A DNA stretch of 64,000 nucleotides from Acanthococcus lagerstroemiae (GCA_031841125.1 CM063110.1:57573946-57637945), one strand, 5' to 3'; shown: positions 11,091 through 22,573, counted from the first letter of the stretch. The notes: a model not told the origin generated them from the letters alone. Numbers and translations: made by a program.

Positions 11091-13196
11091 AATGAGGGTG
11101 GTAATAGACCGTTATTGAAGAATTTAATGCTCAATTTTCTTTTTACAGCGATAAGTTGACGAGATATCACGTTTTCAATATCTGAGCAACGAGGACGTCA
11201 ATGGAAGAGCTAAATATACCAATTTACAACACCAATCGTGGGGCAGGGTGCTTTGGACTGCCAAAACCGTACTTCCCTCGACGTGGAGAGGTATATCCCA
11301 TTAATGTGCACATTTTATTGTCTCACATTTCAGGCCGAACTTTTTTCGATCGAGTCGATAAATAACATTTTCCGATAGTAATGTACCCTTTTTCCAACAC
11401 CATTACGGACGCTTTACGAGGGGATACGTGTTGATGGTTGATGCTTCCACTGCCGAAAGATCGCACCCCATTCGACCGAATCGCCGTTACATAAATTTTC
11501 GTATCATTGTTCTAAATGAATAATCCGAGCGAAAATTACGCATTGCCGGCATTTTTAATACTCCAGTAGCAGGTTCGATTGGTATTTTATAGCCACTCAT
11601 TCGGCAGCACAACTAAGCAGCAAAAAATTTAGGGCACTAGTTTATAGTTTTTCCTCTGTATATCTCATCTGTGAGGATCGTTGAACGGTAACCTGAATGA
11701 CCTGTTCAAGGAATGTTGCCGCGAGTTTTGAAAAGTATTTCAAAATTTCGTCGTTCTATTCAGTCCTTCGACGAATTCCGACGTCGAATAATTTAACGAA
11801 TACCGATTTTTTATGAATTCAAATTTAATCTCGATAAGGTCAACAAAAAAACAGACCGAAAGTTATTTGAAAAATTACTAACCGCAAAAAATCCAACATG
11901 ATGTTCTTTTCAAACACGCCAATTCGAGTTGAGGTAACCGAACATGTTCAAAGGGCCGGGTAAATCAGAAGAAAAATTATTCCTCTTCAATCGATGGTTT
12001 ATCCTCGGCAATTTTATTTTTTCTATCGTGAATAAATATATAAGGACAGAATTAGAGGATGAAAAGCTTTTCCTGGAAGTGAATAAAATTCGAACTCAGT
12101 ATACAGTATTCACTAAAACTTATTAGACCACTGTATTTTGGTTCACTTTAGATTGATTGACACGATCATAATTTGATAGCTTTCATCCGCATTCGTTTCG
12201 TTTATTAGTTTTTACATTTCAACGCAATATCGCAAGATTTTTAATGCAATTTTGGGTCAGATATGAGAAGGAACATGTCCAAGACAGCAACATGCATTAT
12301 AGTTTCCAAAGTACTCCAGAGGCCGCAATGAGTCCCAGCAGTTATCTCACAAGCTATTAATGATACGGGTATTTTGTTGTTGTTTTTTCGTTGATAGAAC
12401 TGACTCAATTCTACTTTTTCGAGCTTTCAGAAATAAATTTGATCCACCTTTAATGGGTCAAAATTGGGCGATATATGCTAAAATGTCCTTCGGCATGGCT
12501 GTCCCTCGAACAATTTTTATTGTTATTATGATTATGATTATTTTTTTCTCTCTCTCTCTCTTCTTCTGAATTTTCAAGCTGTATATTAGAATAAACTGAC
12601 AACGTAGTGCTACTTTAAATGGATGAAGGAATCACAAGGTAACATTGAAATCGCATCTTCACAAGTAAGAGTCAGTATGGCCAACTTTGAAAATTGTCAC
12701 TCGATTTTTTCCCCGATCTCCAATTATTCCAGGAAAGTGGCCACCCTTGCGCATATTTGACAGTTTTTAGAGCATGTCTCAAAATTCGGGCACTTGATAG
12801 TATTTTAATTACGTAAGTAGTAGGTAGATAATCACCATTAAAATGTTTCATCGTTTACACTCATTCATTGCGTTCAACTTTTGTTGCTCGGGGGAAGGGA
12901 GAAAGAGGGAGGTTTCTTTGATTTGGGAAGAGGATGGTGTGAAAGCTTTGTTTACGGCACTAAACTGGATTCTTCAAGTAAAGTTTTCAAAATGTGTCTT
13001 CCACGTGAACGTTTGTTTTTCGCATGGACAACAATTCAAAGTTCTCTATACAACGAACTAGTGACCACATTAATGGGCCATGCATATACAGGATATCTAC
13101 TGAAACCGAGGACAGGAAAAGGTTGCCATTTGATTGCCCGACTCCAAAAATTACCGTGTGGGTTCTTTTACCCATGCCAACGAAAATGAATGCCTT
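11091..13196. other. No gene seen
   Basis: AT-rich sequence with only short reading frames of low-complexity composition. There is a short CT run at about 12548-12563. No repeat family, RNA gene or splice-bounded exon stands out on either strand. Confidence 0.5.
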
Positions 13197-13379
13197 CAAG
13201 AACGAAACTAGGGGCGTTGCCCCCGTCCCATAATTTGGCAGTCAAAAATTTTGAAGCTGTTCATCTGATTTAAGAACGTTTGCTTGTCGAAAAATCGGCT
13301 GAGTTTTCAATTTTTTACAATTTTGTCGGAGCATTTTTCTTCTTCATCCTCCCAAACTGAAAGTCAAGTTTCATCTCTG
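13197..13379 (+). mobile_element. hAT-type MITE, family A, copy 2 (internal deletion)
   Basis: The ends are CAAGAACGAAAC (13197-13208) and GTTTCATCTCTG (13368-13379), imperfect inverted repeats of each other. The flanks AATGCCTT (13189-13196) and GATGCCTC (13380-13387) agree at six of eight bases, as an aged 8-bp hAT target duplication would. The 183-bp length reflects loss of the middle of the 280-bp family. Confidence 0.7.
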
Positions 13380-13871
13380 GATGCCTCAGACGTGCCTTAC
13401 GCAATTATTGTATGTAGGAATACTCAGCATTTGTTTCTTCAACCGTGTAATATATTTTTATTCTTCTATGATCAGAAACCTCCTCTGTGTGTGCTACCTT
13501 GGCGTGGCGAGGTGGCTTAAAGAAAAACTAAAAGCACATAGGAGATGGAAAACTCCGACAGATAAATCTGATGAAAACAAGGGGAAACTACATCAGCATT
13601 CATTTTTGAAGGTATGTTTCCACCACAACAATTATGATAGGACCTCATGAAGGAGAAATTCCAATAGATTTCCAGAAAAAACAGGTTAATTATGATCCCT
13701 AAAAAAGCAGGAACAAGCAAGTGTAAAGACTATCCTACTATAAGTTTACTATCACACGCATCAAAGATTCTAGTAAGGATAATAAAGAAGAGATACAAAA
13801 TAAAATGGAAGAAAGGGTCGAAGAAGATCAGTTTCGATTCTGAAAAAGTAAAGGAACTCGGGAAGCAATGA

Positions 13872-14030
13872 CCCGATGCGCAAATTCCCACCAGTTACCC
13901 GGGTAACAAAGGGGAACAAGGGTAACCGAGGATAATAAATGAGTAACTTTTCCGCCGCAGGTAACTAGAGGGTAACTAACTGTGTAGTACCCAGCCAGTT
14001 ACCCGGGTAACTAAGGGGGAACAAAGGTTT
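13872..14030. repeat. Insertion with twin 14-bp palindromes
   Basis: GTTACCCGGGTAAC occurs at 13894-13907 and again at 13998-14011, each followed by a similar AAGGGGGAACAA-like phrase. More GGGTAAC/GGTAACT words lie between them. It separates two RT segments that are adjacent in LINE proteins, so it is an insertion. Confidence 0.7.
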
Positions 14031-14371
14031 TTATTAGAAAAAAGACTGAAGAAAGGTTTGGATACATATGTAGCATTCGTAGTTTTATAAAAAGCTTTTC
14101 ATAATGTTGAATAGTCAAAAATGTTTCAAATATTGAAGGGGATAAGAGTTAATTATAAGAAAAGAAGAGTAATGTAGTAATGTGGAACTTATAAAAGGAT
14201 CAAAAGTCACAAATACAAACGGAAGATGAAGTGGGAGAAGATAGAATTCAAAAAAAGTACTGAAAATGAAGTAGGTAGTATAAAATGAAGATGAATAAAA
14301 AAGTGATGGTAGTCAGTAGATGGAAACAAAATGCAATAGATACGGAAATAGTAGGTGAAAAAATAAACACC

Positions 14372-14520
14372 GAATTTTCAAAAAATTTTCCCCTTATTTC
14401 TATCATAAGTTATGTATTTGTTAGGGTCGGTATTTATTTTTACTTTTTACCGACCCAGCCACGAAAATACCGACCGGGTCGGCTTCAAAAAGGAGATATG
14501 TATCAAGGGTCAACATAGAT
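14372..14520. repeat. Insertion with GGGTCGGTA hairpin
   Basis: GGGTCGGTA (14424-14432) and TACCGACCC (14448-14456) form a 9-bp stem, followed by a further ATACCGACCGGGTCGG. It lies within the RT remnant between the motif KVMVVSRW and the C-terminal part. Confidence 0.5.
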
Positions 14521-15080
14521 TTACAAGTAAGACTGAGATTTCTTCAAACATATTTTCGGAATATTCATTCCGGACCACTTCCAATTCTCACGTTGACAAA
14601 AGAGCACAAGAAAGGAAGGCAGGACGAGGGGGAAAAATGGACCTTTCTAGATCTATTATTATGCAAAACCATTCGATTTGTATTCGGTTAGTCGATGTTA
14701 GTATGAAGGTGAGATCTGGACAATAGGAACACAAGAAAGAGAAAGGATAGAAGCTTTTAAAATGTAAGGACAGAAAATATCAGGAACGAGGAAGTATTGA
14801 GGCGAACAGGAAGGAAAAGAAAAAATTGGAATATAATCATAAAGAGAAGAGTGAAAATGATACGTCATAATGTATGAAACAACCGGAAATATTCTTATTA
14901 TTGCTAGAGGAAATGGTGGAGGGGAAGAACTGGAAAGGAAGGCTCAGAATGAGCTATGAAGAGCAGATAATGAAGGATACAAAATGTCATCTTCTCATAA
15001 ATGGAAATATTAGCACAGGAGAGAAAAAAGTAGAGAGATACAACCTACTAGCCGAGAGACTAAGGAATGCAACGACATAA

Positions 15081-15553
15081 TCAGGATGCCCAACAAATAT
15101 TAGTCATACTCATTCAATTTCATATTTAGCAAATATTTTGCAATCCATATTTAAAAAAGAAACTGATAAGGTAAAATATTAAATTTAAGAAAATTTCCAT
15201 TAAAATCGCATCAGTACGGTTCGTTTAGTACATGTAGTTTAATACTATTTTTCGCTGTTTGGTTGCTTCCTGTACAAAAAGGATGCTATTTACATTCTCA
15301 GTTGCCGCTTGACTGAAATACTTGCTATTTACTTGCTTTTGGTTGTTTTATTTGCCAGTAAACACCCTGATATATTGAGTGTCCAGGGCACCCTCTCAAA
15401 ACATTTCAGTGAAAAAAACTTCGAAAATTAAACGTACAATTTCTTCAACTTTGCGATGTTAAATCGTTCCCCAAATTCGAGAATTATCCTGACGCCTCGG
15501 GTGAGAACTAATTTCTTCGAGTCAGAATACACAGAACCATCGGAGAAAGTTAC
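15081..15553. other. No gene seen
   Basis: AT-rich DNA between the LINE and the next hAT-like end. Nothing supported on either strand. Confidence 0.5.
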
Positions 15554-15800
15554 CAGGGTGTCTAACAAAACCGAATTTTGAAAATAAATGACTTTTAAAT
15601 GATTGTTTCCACATTTGCCATGAATGCACTAGAATGCAATATGGGTATTATTTTGAAGAAAAAATTAAGTTGGATACACTGCAATAATTTTTATCCAATT
15701 TCAAAATTAGTGATCTAGCAAAGTATCTACCTAAGAAGTTCAATCTTATTTTTAATAGGAGATGCGCTCAGGATATATTGCTCTTATTTGTAGTTTCTTG

Positions 15801-15992
15801 ATGATTGATGAATGTGATGCGAGCAAAAGAAAGAGTATTTCGCATGCAAAAAAACATATTTTTCTAAAAGCTTTTCTGCTGATCCATCAATCATTAAGTA
15901 TTTTCAACTTTCTTTTTCTTTCTTTCTTTTAATTCCGGAATGATTTTTAGCATTTTTGAGTAAAAAATTAGAAAAGTCCTTTTTTGGAAAAG

Positions 15993-16023
<31 letters not shown>

Positions 16024-16137
16024 AACTGAATTTGCGCAAAATCTGCGATAAATGCCAAAATATGTGAAATATGCAAAATGAAGCGCTGCTCATTTGACTC
16101 AGAATTCTGTGATTCGTGGAGATCTTTTGAAACTTCA
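15801..16137 (+). repeat. ~300-bp direct repeat, copy 1
   Basis: It begins ATGATTGATGAATGTGATGC and ends GATCTTTTGAAACTTC, and matches 17074-17377 through its length with scattered differences. It contains a run of about 30 A (15993-16021) that copy 2 lacks. Confidence 0.85.
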
Positions 16138-17073
16138 TTTGTAAATGATGTTACTTTTGAAATAAAGAAATGCAAACTGCTGCTACATGCAGATGACCAC
16201 TTTCCAAACTCATAGACCCCATCACCTCAAAATGTAAAAGAATATCATTTTTTATCAAAAGGAACAGCTTAAATTACAGGAAATATGAAACTAAGAAACT
16301 ATCATTTTTTGCTTTGGTAAGATCAATTTTGGAATTGAGCGCAATCATCTGGGAGCTGTAAGATAAAGGTAAAATTGAAAAAATTGAAAAAAAATCAAAA
16401 AAACATTTTTGAAATATTTATATCATGATCTCTGTTTACATATTACACATACAACTTGAAATATATTCAACTATTGCAGGGGTTTGAGGTGATGAGTCTA
16501 AGTAATAAACGAAAATTATTAACTATATTATTCTTGTAAGACATTACTAATGGAAGAGTCAAGGATAGTGAACTTTTAGGTGCAATGAATTTCCGAATTC
16601 CAACGTTCAATAGCAGAGACAAACAGACAATGCTCTCTTTGCTGCCCCAAAAGGATATGTAACTCCGACCCCCAATGCATACCCTTTACAATCAGGTAGC
16701 TAGAGCAAATGCATAAGTAGATATTTGCTTTATGAATTGTAAAGCATTTAGTACGTTCATTCAGAAGCATTTATCAGATTTTTAGCCAGCTCGGTATCAA
16801 TGACTTCCTCCCTCTCTCCCTTTCCCTACACTCTAACGCTCCTCTTCGTGGTCATTTTCATTGTCATTTCTTTCTTCTCCTATATATTCCATTTGCTTCC
16901 AGTATTTTCAGGGTACCCCACCCTTCAGCCTTCCAGCCAGATTATTTCCCATAATTTTCCCAGCCCTCTACTTCTATTCTTCAATTAACAGAGGAAAAAT
17001 TGCAATTCATTGTACTTTGTCCCCTCTTAATCTGGTCAGTTTCAACCGTAGGAGGGGACAGTAATATAAATAA
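16138..17073 (+). pseudogene. 5'-truncated LINE RT fragment (jockey/CR1-like)
   Basis: The fragment starts mid-RT with FVNDVTFEIKKCKLLLHADD; the HADD at 16186-16197 stands for the catalytic YADD. It continues with VRSILELSAIIWEL (about 16316-16360), QGFEVMSLSNKRKL (16480-16520), a C-terminal MNFRIPTFNSRDKQ (about 16585-16625), and a 3' untranslated stretch ending ATATAAATAA at 17073. Stops and frameshifts break it. It sits exactly between the two ~300-bp direct repeats, as a 5'-truncated target-primed insertion would. Confidence 0.65.
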
Positions 17074-17377
17074 ATGATTGATGAATGTGATGCGGACAAG
17101 AGAAAGGGTATCTCATGCAAAATAACATATTTTTTTAATGCTTTTCTGCTGATTCATCAATCATCAAGTCTTTTACTTTTTTCTTTTTTTTCTTGAATTA
17201 TTTTTAGTATTTTTGAGTAAAAAACTAGAATAATCACTTTTTGGGAAAAAAATATTGGAAAATAAGTAGAATCGTCGTAAAATCTGCAGTAAATGCCAAA
17301 ATATGCGACATATACAAAACGAAGTACTTCTCATTTGACTCAGAATTCTGTGATTCTTGAAGATCTTTTGAAACTTC
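17074..17377 (+). repeat. ~300-bp direct repeat, copy 2
   Basis: Partner of 15801-16137. It follows directly on the LINE 3' end. A CT microsatellite (about 17455-17476) lies just beyond it. Confidence 0.85.
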
Positions 17378-17563
17378 TGGAATACACGCCATAGATAGAA
17401 ATATACATTCGCGTTAAAGTTGCGGCCCTGGTCATTATAATATAATTTTTTGCTCTCTCTCTCTCTCTCTCTCTCAAGGTATAATTTGCTGATTTTTAAA
17501 TTTAAATGACCATGATTCAAAATAAATGACTTTAAATGACTTAAATGACCGTTAGACACCTCG

Positions 17564-19899
17564 ATTACAGACTGGGCCACCTCAGGTGAGGCCATCGACC
17601 CAAACATAAAGGAGAGGGGAGAAGGGAGACCCCATCTGTTCATCGAGGAAAAACAGACCACACTGCTGAACTGCGCAGCCAACTCGACAACGAGTTAACT
17701 AGTTATTCATTAACCGAATCGGAAAAATGAATCCAACCAATTAATCAACTCACAGCTGCGACTACCGTAAACGAGTATACAAGCAAGCGTTCATAATAAA
17801 GCCAGCCCCCATCCCCACTTCGTGCGATCGCAGAAAATTATTAGTTTTTATTTTCGCCTGTAATGAAATTCCCTTACACACGTGCAATTTCCTTCGAGAT
17901 TTATGCGTCGCAATGAAAGCGATTTATTCGTCCGGTAGTCGTACAAGTATTCGCTTTTCCTCGCTGATAAATCTGGCCGCTTCGACTCGTATCTGTTATC
18001 GAAATCTAGAGTGAAACTGCTGATGCCGGGGAAGAGGTAAAGTACCTAAATACGGAAGCAAGCCAGTCGAAATCGAGCTCCATACTACAGCGTATAACCG
18101 GAACGGAATGCGAAAATTACGTTAGGCTGGCTTTTGCAGTCGATACATGTTATACGATCCGCACTTTCTAACCGAAATCCCTGACCCTTAATGCGAAGTT
18201 TATCAAATATTTAGCCGCCGTTCAAAAACGGTAAGCAGACGCCAATCCGAGCCAACTACGCAGCAAAAAGGTTTATACCAGAAAAAAAAAAAAGTGCATC
18301 GGCAAAAAGGTTTATACTGAGAAAAGTGTATCTTATTAACGGAATCGAACGATTCAATATTCATGGCTCAAGACCGTTGCGAACGAAATTTTATGTCCAA
18401 GAAGTCTCTTGCACGTCCTTAGCTCAGAACTCCGACGATAAAAAATCATACGCACTTCCAGTACCACGAGCTAGTTTAACGAGCAACTTTACCACAGATA
18501 TTCCAGGAGGGGTAGGTAGTCAAGATGTAGGCTTAAAATCGTTCTAAATTTGGAACGGGTGGAAATTTTCTGGCCAAAATTGCAGGCAATATTGGTTTTG
18601 ACCTTCGATCGGAAGACGTGGCAATAGCTTACATTGCCTTCGAGCACGTTGTTGATGATTTACTGGGCTATCTCACTAACGTTACATTTTCGAAATACCG
18701 TCATCGTCCAGCGAACTCAGCGTCCAAATAGTATGGAGCGCTACGTGCTCTGCGGAATGTAATGGACGACGACATACTCATGTCGGCGCAGTCCGCGAAG
18801 CAGACATGAAAATGCTCCTCCGTGGGTGCAGACTCGTAGGCAAGATAATGCACTAGCAGAGCACAGTGCTCGCAGGTTGGTACAAGGAACGTGATGCTCG
18901 CCAATTAATACAGGCTGATACGAGGAGTGTGGTATTCGCAGGCGAATTAGGTGTTGAGCCAGTCAGTCAGTCAGGTCATTTACTGAAGTTTCAAACTTAC
19001 TTATTGACTGCCCTTCGCACCAGCTATACTTTCATTTCGCTCCGAAGAAGAAAATTTAATCCGCGAAATTCGACTTGAGCTTTTCACAGAGCCCGGCACA
19101 GCACACCGAACCTTTTAACGCCGTTCGCTCCTTTCTAAACCGTTGCACGTCCGGTCAAATGACTCGCAATTATCCGCCGGGAGTATTATTTATATTTGTC
19201 TTACACGGGTAAATGAAGACCATAAATTTTCCCGGAATTTCCCCGGCGCGGCGCGACGTCGGTCCGGGCGCATTTTCGTTTCAATCGGTGAGTACACTCG
19301 ATGCCTACATTAATCAATTTCGTTTACTGAAATCCTTTTAATCAAACCGGTCTGAATGTAATTACGCTGATTGTGAGAGGCCCTGCTGCTGCTCTTAATT
19401 CCTTTCCTACTAATGGATTTAAATTAAATCCACGTTAGCCGGCGCGCACGGCGCCGGTCTACACTTTTAATGGAATATGTACATCCGTCGAGTGTGGGTG
19501 TAATACTAACTAATGAAAAAGGCGTCCGCTACGTGAATCTTTTTAACGAAAATTGCGACCAACTGTAACGGCGTTAAGATAATACTACATAGCGTATACC
19601 AAAAGCTCGCACTCTCCTCATATCCGAGACCAAATATAGCGCGGCTGCAAGTTGCAACTATTTGCGGACGAGTTCCTTCGCTTTTCGTTCCGAGTTCCTT
19701 CCAACTTTCGATGCTCGCATCCCTGAATTAATGAAATTTACAGACCGGCAAGTACTTTAGCGCTAAAATGGCGAGGAATTATACTTCCACGACGACTCGG
19801 TTGAGCAGAAAATGTAACCGTTTTCGTTGCGAGAAGTACAACCGGAAATATTGATACTGAAGCCGTTGCTGGGAGGCTGCGCCAACATTTTCTTTTAAC
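17564..19899. other. No gene; CpG-rich unique DNA, possible regulatory parts
   Basis: There are no convincing exons. A 43-bp duplication (GCAAAAAGGTTTATAC at about 18264 and 18303) is present. The part 19230-19560 mixes CpG-rich blocks and TAAT words. It holds a perfect 8-bp-arm palindrome GGATTTAAATTAAATCC (19415-19431) and a CCGGCGC/GCGCCGG inverted pair (about 19439-19457). The composition resembles insect conserved noncoding DNA, but that is only an impression. Confidence 0.4.
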
Positions 19900-20107
19900 T
19901 AAAATTTTGCCGACAAAATTTTCTAAAAATTTGAAAATTCGCCGATTCTTCAATCAAAATATTTTGCAACTGAAAAAAAAAAATTAATAATAATAAACAA
20001 ACAAACGTTCTTAGAACATGAAAAATTCAAATAAACAGTTTCAAAATTTGCTGGCTGCCTAATTATTTTGGGGTGTTTCACACCCCCCCCCCCGTGTTTC
20101 GTCCCTG
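19900..20107 (-). mobile_element. hAT-type MITE, family A, copy 3 (truncated)
   Basis: On the minus strand it starts CAGGGACGAAACACGG (20107 inward), passes a C/G homopolymer and AAATTTTGAAACTG, the GTTTGTTTGTTT run, and stops after GTCGGCAAAATTTT near 19900. The 3' terminus is lost. Confidence 0.65.
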
Positions 20108-20144
20108 CAAGTGCAGACTGGAAGTTTATTCATCAAGCACTCAC

Positions 20145-20152
20145 ATTTGCAC
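20145..20152 (+). repeat. Target duplication ATTTGCAC, left copy
   Basis: Identical to 20626-20633; the 8-bp length is diagnostic of hAT insertion. Confidence 0.9.
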
Positions 20153-20625
20153 TAGTGGTCTCAAGTGTATCGATACTATCGATAAAATATCGATATAAAA
20201 AATTATCGAAAATATCGACAGGTTTTCTAATGTATCGATATTTTTGATAATGTTGGTTATCAGTTTGCTTTAGAAGAAAGAAACGAGAAACGAAAAGGAC
20301 GCGAGCACGCGGCACGAGGGAAAATGAAAAATACTGCGGTTTTCATTGTTCGTTCTTGTATCCTTCTATAATCTAATTTTGTCTTAATATTCGTTATTCG
20401 TTCTTCTGTTCTGTTCTTTTGTTCTGTTCTTCGTTGTCGCCTTGTCCATCGGTAAATTAAGCAGAAGATTAGGCGAACTTAGATTCACAATTTTTAGCTT
20501 CATAACTCATTTTTAAAAATTGTACAGCCTTTTAAAAAATATCAATAATTATCGATATTATCGATATTTTAAAAAAAATATCGATAAATATCGATATGAA
20601 AAATGACCTTTATTTGAGACCACTA
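20153..20625 (+). mobile_element. hAT MITE with ATCGAT-rich subterminal repeats
   Basis: The termini TAGTGGTCTCAA (20153-20164) and TTGAGACCACTA (20614-20625) are perfect 12-bp inverted repeats, flanked by a perfect 8-bp duplication. At 473 bp with no transposase, it is non-autonomous. Subterminal arms are dense in TATCGATA-type words (20167-20243 and about 20535-20600). The perfect duplication suggests it is one of the youngest insertions here. Confidence 0.92.
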
Positions 20626-20633
20626 ATTTGCAC
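20626..20633 (+). repeat. Target duplication ATTTGCAC, right copy
   Basis: Identical to 20145-20152. Confidence 0.9.
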
Positions 20634-20956
20634 ACATGAGCATACCCTGTTCTGGGAGGATGAGGTGGAAGAACGTTAGAAATACTTGAGAGGAACACAC
20701 AACTTCCTTCACACATTAAGGTGGTCGTTATTGACTTTTGGTGATATTTTTTTCTAAATTTCCTCTGATTCTTCTCCTAAACTGATTCCAATAAAAACAA
20801 ATCAAATAAGTTAAAAAATAATAATTTTAAAAAACACAAAAAACTACAAGGTTTTCTGTCGATTGGATCAGGGGAATCCGTGCAAGAAGTTCCCTGTCGT
20901 TCTTAGGAGAAAAATACATGGAGTTTTGACTTTTGTTCCCGACTAAATTTCCCTCC

Positions 20957-21064
20957 TATTCGGGCCGTACAGCGTTAGTATCGACTACTCTTATCAGCGA
21001 CCAAAAGGCGAGGTTTTTGACACATGTAGCAAAATTTTGGAATCTCGGATGTACGGCCCGAATA
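20957..21064. repeat. 15-bp inverted repeat pair
   Basis: TATTCGGGCCGTACA (20957-20971) and TGTACGGCCCGAATA (21050-21064) are perfect reverse complements 78 bp apart. There is no known element around them. The rest of 20634-21360 is featureless AT-rich DNA. Confidence 0.8.
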
Positions 21065-21360
21065 TTCACCAGGACCAAAGACCGTAAATTAAACAATAGA
21101 ACATTATTTAACGACTCCACTGTCGGTTTGTTGGCTAAACATATGACCGCGAGCACCTGCAATTGCATACAGTACTTGGATGCTAGTAATTAACAATACG
21201 TAATGACAGAGGATTCGCAGAAACCGGAGATCGATGTTACTATCGGATTCAGCTTGTGACATTGAAAGATAAGTCTTTTGTTTTTCAACTTTTCGTTTTT
21301 AATAAAATGTTCAGCTTTCTCAAATTTCAGGCTCTAGGTCAAACAGAGAATCTAGTAACA

Positions 21361-21406
21361 ACAGATTTCGGGTTGCTCAAAGCGGTGGCGCGCTGTAGTC
21401 GTTTAC
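21361..21406 (+). repeat. 46-bp direct repeat flanking minisatellite, left
   Basis: It contains GCTCAAAGCGGTGGCGCG and matches 22107-22152 at 44 of 46 bases. Confidence 0.9.
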
Positions 21407-22106
21407 AAATGATTGAGTGAATTACTGACTCATTGAGTGGGTGACGAAGTGAGCAATAGAATGAATAACTGAATTAGAGAATAAATGAATGACTGAGCGA
21501 GTGAGTGGATCACTGAATTACTGAGTGAATAACTCAATGAGTAAACGAGTGACTGACTCAGTGAGTAAGTGAGTGAATCACTGAGTCACCGAGTAAGCGA
21601 TTGAGTAGCTGTGTGAATAACTGAATAAGTAAGCGAGTGACTGAGTGAATCACTAAATAAGTAAGCGATTGACTGAGTGAGTGAGTGAGTGAATGACTAA
21701 ATGAGTGAGTGAGTATCTTAGTGAACCACAAAATGAGTAAGCGAGTGACTGAGTGAGTCACTGAGTAACTGAGTGAATCACTAAATAAGTAAGCGAATGA
21801 CTATGAGTGAGTGAATCACTGACTTACTGAGTGAATGATGGTGTGAGGAAATGAGTGAATCACTGAGTAAGTGAGTAAGTAATTTAGTGAATCACTAAAT
21901 GAGTAGGCAAGTAACTGAGTGAGTCACTGCGTAAGTGATTGAGTAAAACACTGACTCACTGAGTGAGTGACGGAGTAACTGAGTGAATAACTCAATAAAT
22001 AAGCGAGTGACTGAGTGAATCGCTGAGTCACTGAGTAAGTGATTGAGTAACTGTGTGAATAACTGAATGAGTGAGTGAATCACTGACTCAGTGAGTGACG
22101 GAGCGA
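21407..22106 (+). repeat. 700-bp minisatellite built on GAGT/GACT tetramers
   Basis: The array is dominated by the words GAGTGA, ATCACTGAGT and AAGCGAGTGACTGAG, in higher-order units of a few tens of bases that vary in order. The open frames it creates on the minus strand (repeated SLTH/QLLN strings) are products of the repeat and not genes. GTGAGTGAATCAC words are partly self-complementary. Confidence 0.9.
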
Positions 22107-22152
22107 ACAGATTTCGGGCTGCTCAAAGCGGTGGCGCGTTGTAGTCGTTTAC
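22107..22152 (+). repeat. 46-bp direct repeat flanking minisatellite, right
   Basis: Partner of 21361-21406; the two bracket the minisatellite exactly. The following 22153-22573 shows nothing recognisable. Confidence 0.9.
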
Positions 22153-22573
22153 CTTGTAACCCTGATCAATGGGGAATATTTCATTTACAGGCATACGAAG
22201 AAATCTCAAAAGATTATGAAAACGAAAACGTCTATCGAAAAAATGATTAGGACAAAATTTATAGTACATAAAATTTTCCTTCCATTGAGACCATTTTCAT
22301 TTCAATCTGATGATGAATTTTCTAAAATATGTAGGGTTTCAACAGTTTCTTTTTTACGCGTCCCTAAAATTATAGAAGGCGACTCTTTCGCGCTGGCAGT
22401 CCGAATAGTCATTGAAATTTGAAATTCAACGTTTGCTACCGACTTTCAGATTTTCGAAATGTCTTCCACATTTCAGCTTTGTTTCAACCTTTCAAATAAC
22501 GTTCGATACTCAGCTTGAAACCTTCTGCTTTCGACTGACTAGTCTCTAACAGGGGTCCAGGGTACCTTATTTT

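Larger units (their letters stand above)
13530..15080 (+). mobile_element. Second APE-type LINE, RT part, with two insertions
   Basis: The RT remnant (13660-15080) is interrupted at 13872-14030 and about 14372-14520 by sequence unlike RT. It belongs to a family different from the LINE at 7523. Confidence 0.75.
13660..15080 (+). pseudogene. LINE reverse transcriptase, broken
   Basis: Recognisable RT pieces in order: MIPKKAGTSKCKDYPTISLL (about 13690-13750) and SHASKILVRIIKKRY; FDSEKVKELGKQ (a decayed FGFRKGKGTREA, about 13825-13868); EKRLKKGLDTYVAFVVL (14038-14090), which is motif A with the catalytic aspartate lost (AFVVL*KAF for AFVDLEKAF); NEEVLRRTGRKRKNW (14775-14830); and GKNWKGRLRMSYEEQIMKD (14925-14980). 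KVMVVSRWKQNAIDTEI is at 14300-14350. Stops and frameshifts are frequent. The order and wording fit an APE-class LINE of the CR1/RTE type; the endonuclease half is absent. Confidence 0.75.
15554..17563 (+). mobile_element. hAT-like unit split by a LINE
   Basis: The left end CAGGGTGTCTAAC (15554-15566) is matched in inverse by GTTAGACACC (17551-17560). AAATAAATGACTTTTAAATG just inside on the left is mirrored by repeated AAATGACTT words on the right. The right terminal bases have decayed (TCG for CTG) and no clean target duplication is left (AAAGTTAC against TCGATTAC shares only TTAC). Removing the LINE and one of the internal repeats leaves a unit of about 770 bp. Confidence 0.5.

Noticed and set aside
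17173..17682. 169-codon minus-strand frame
   Set aside because: It crosses a CT microsatellite, a repeat copy and a hAT end, with low-complexity runs and no domain.
21558..22083. Open frames with SLTH/QLLN repeats on the minus strand
   Set aside because: They follow from the GAGT/GACT minisatellite, whose tetramer repeats leave several frames open.
21407..22106. CRISPR-like array
   Set aside because: Repeat units are short, adjoin without unique spacers and vary in order; the host is eukaryotic.
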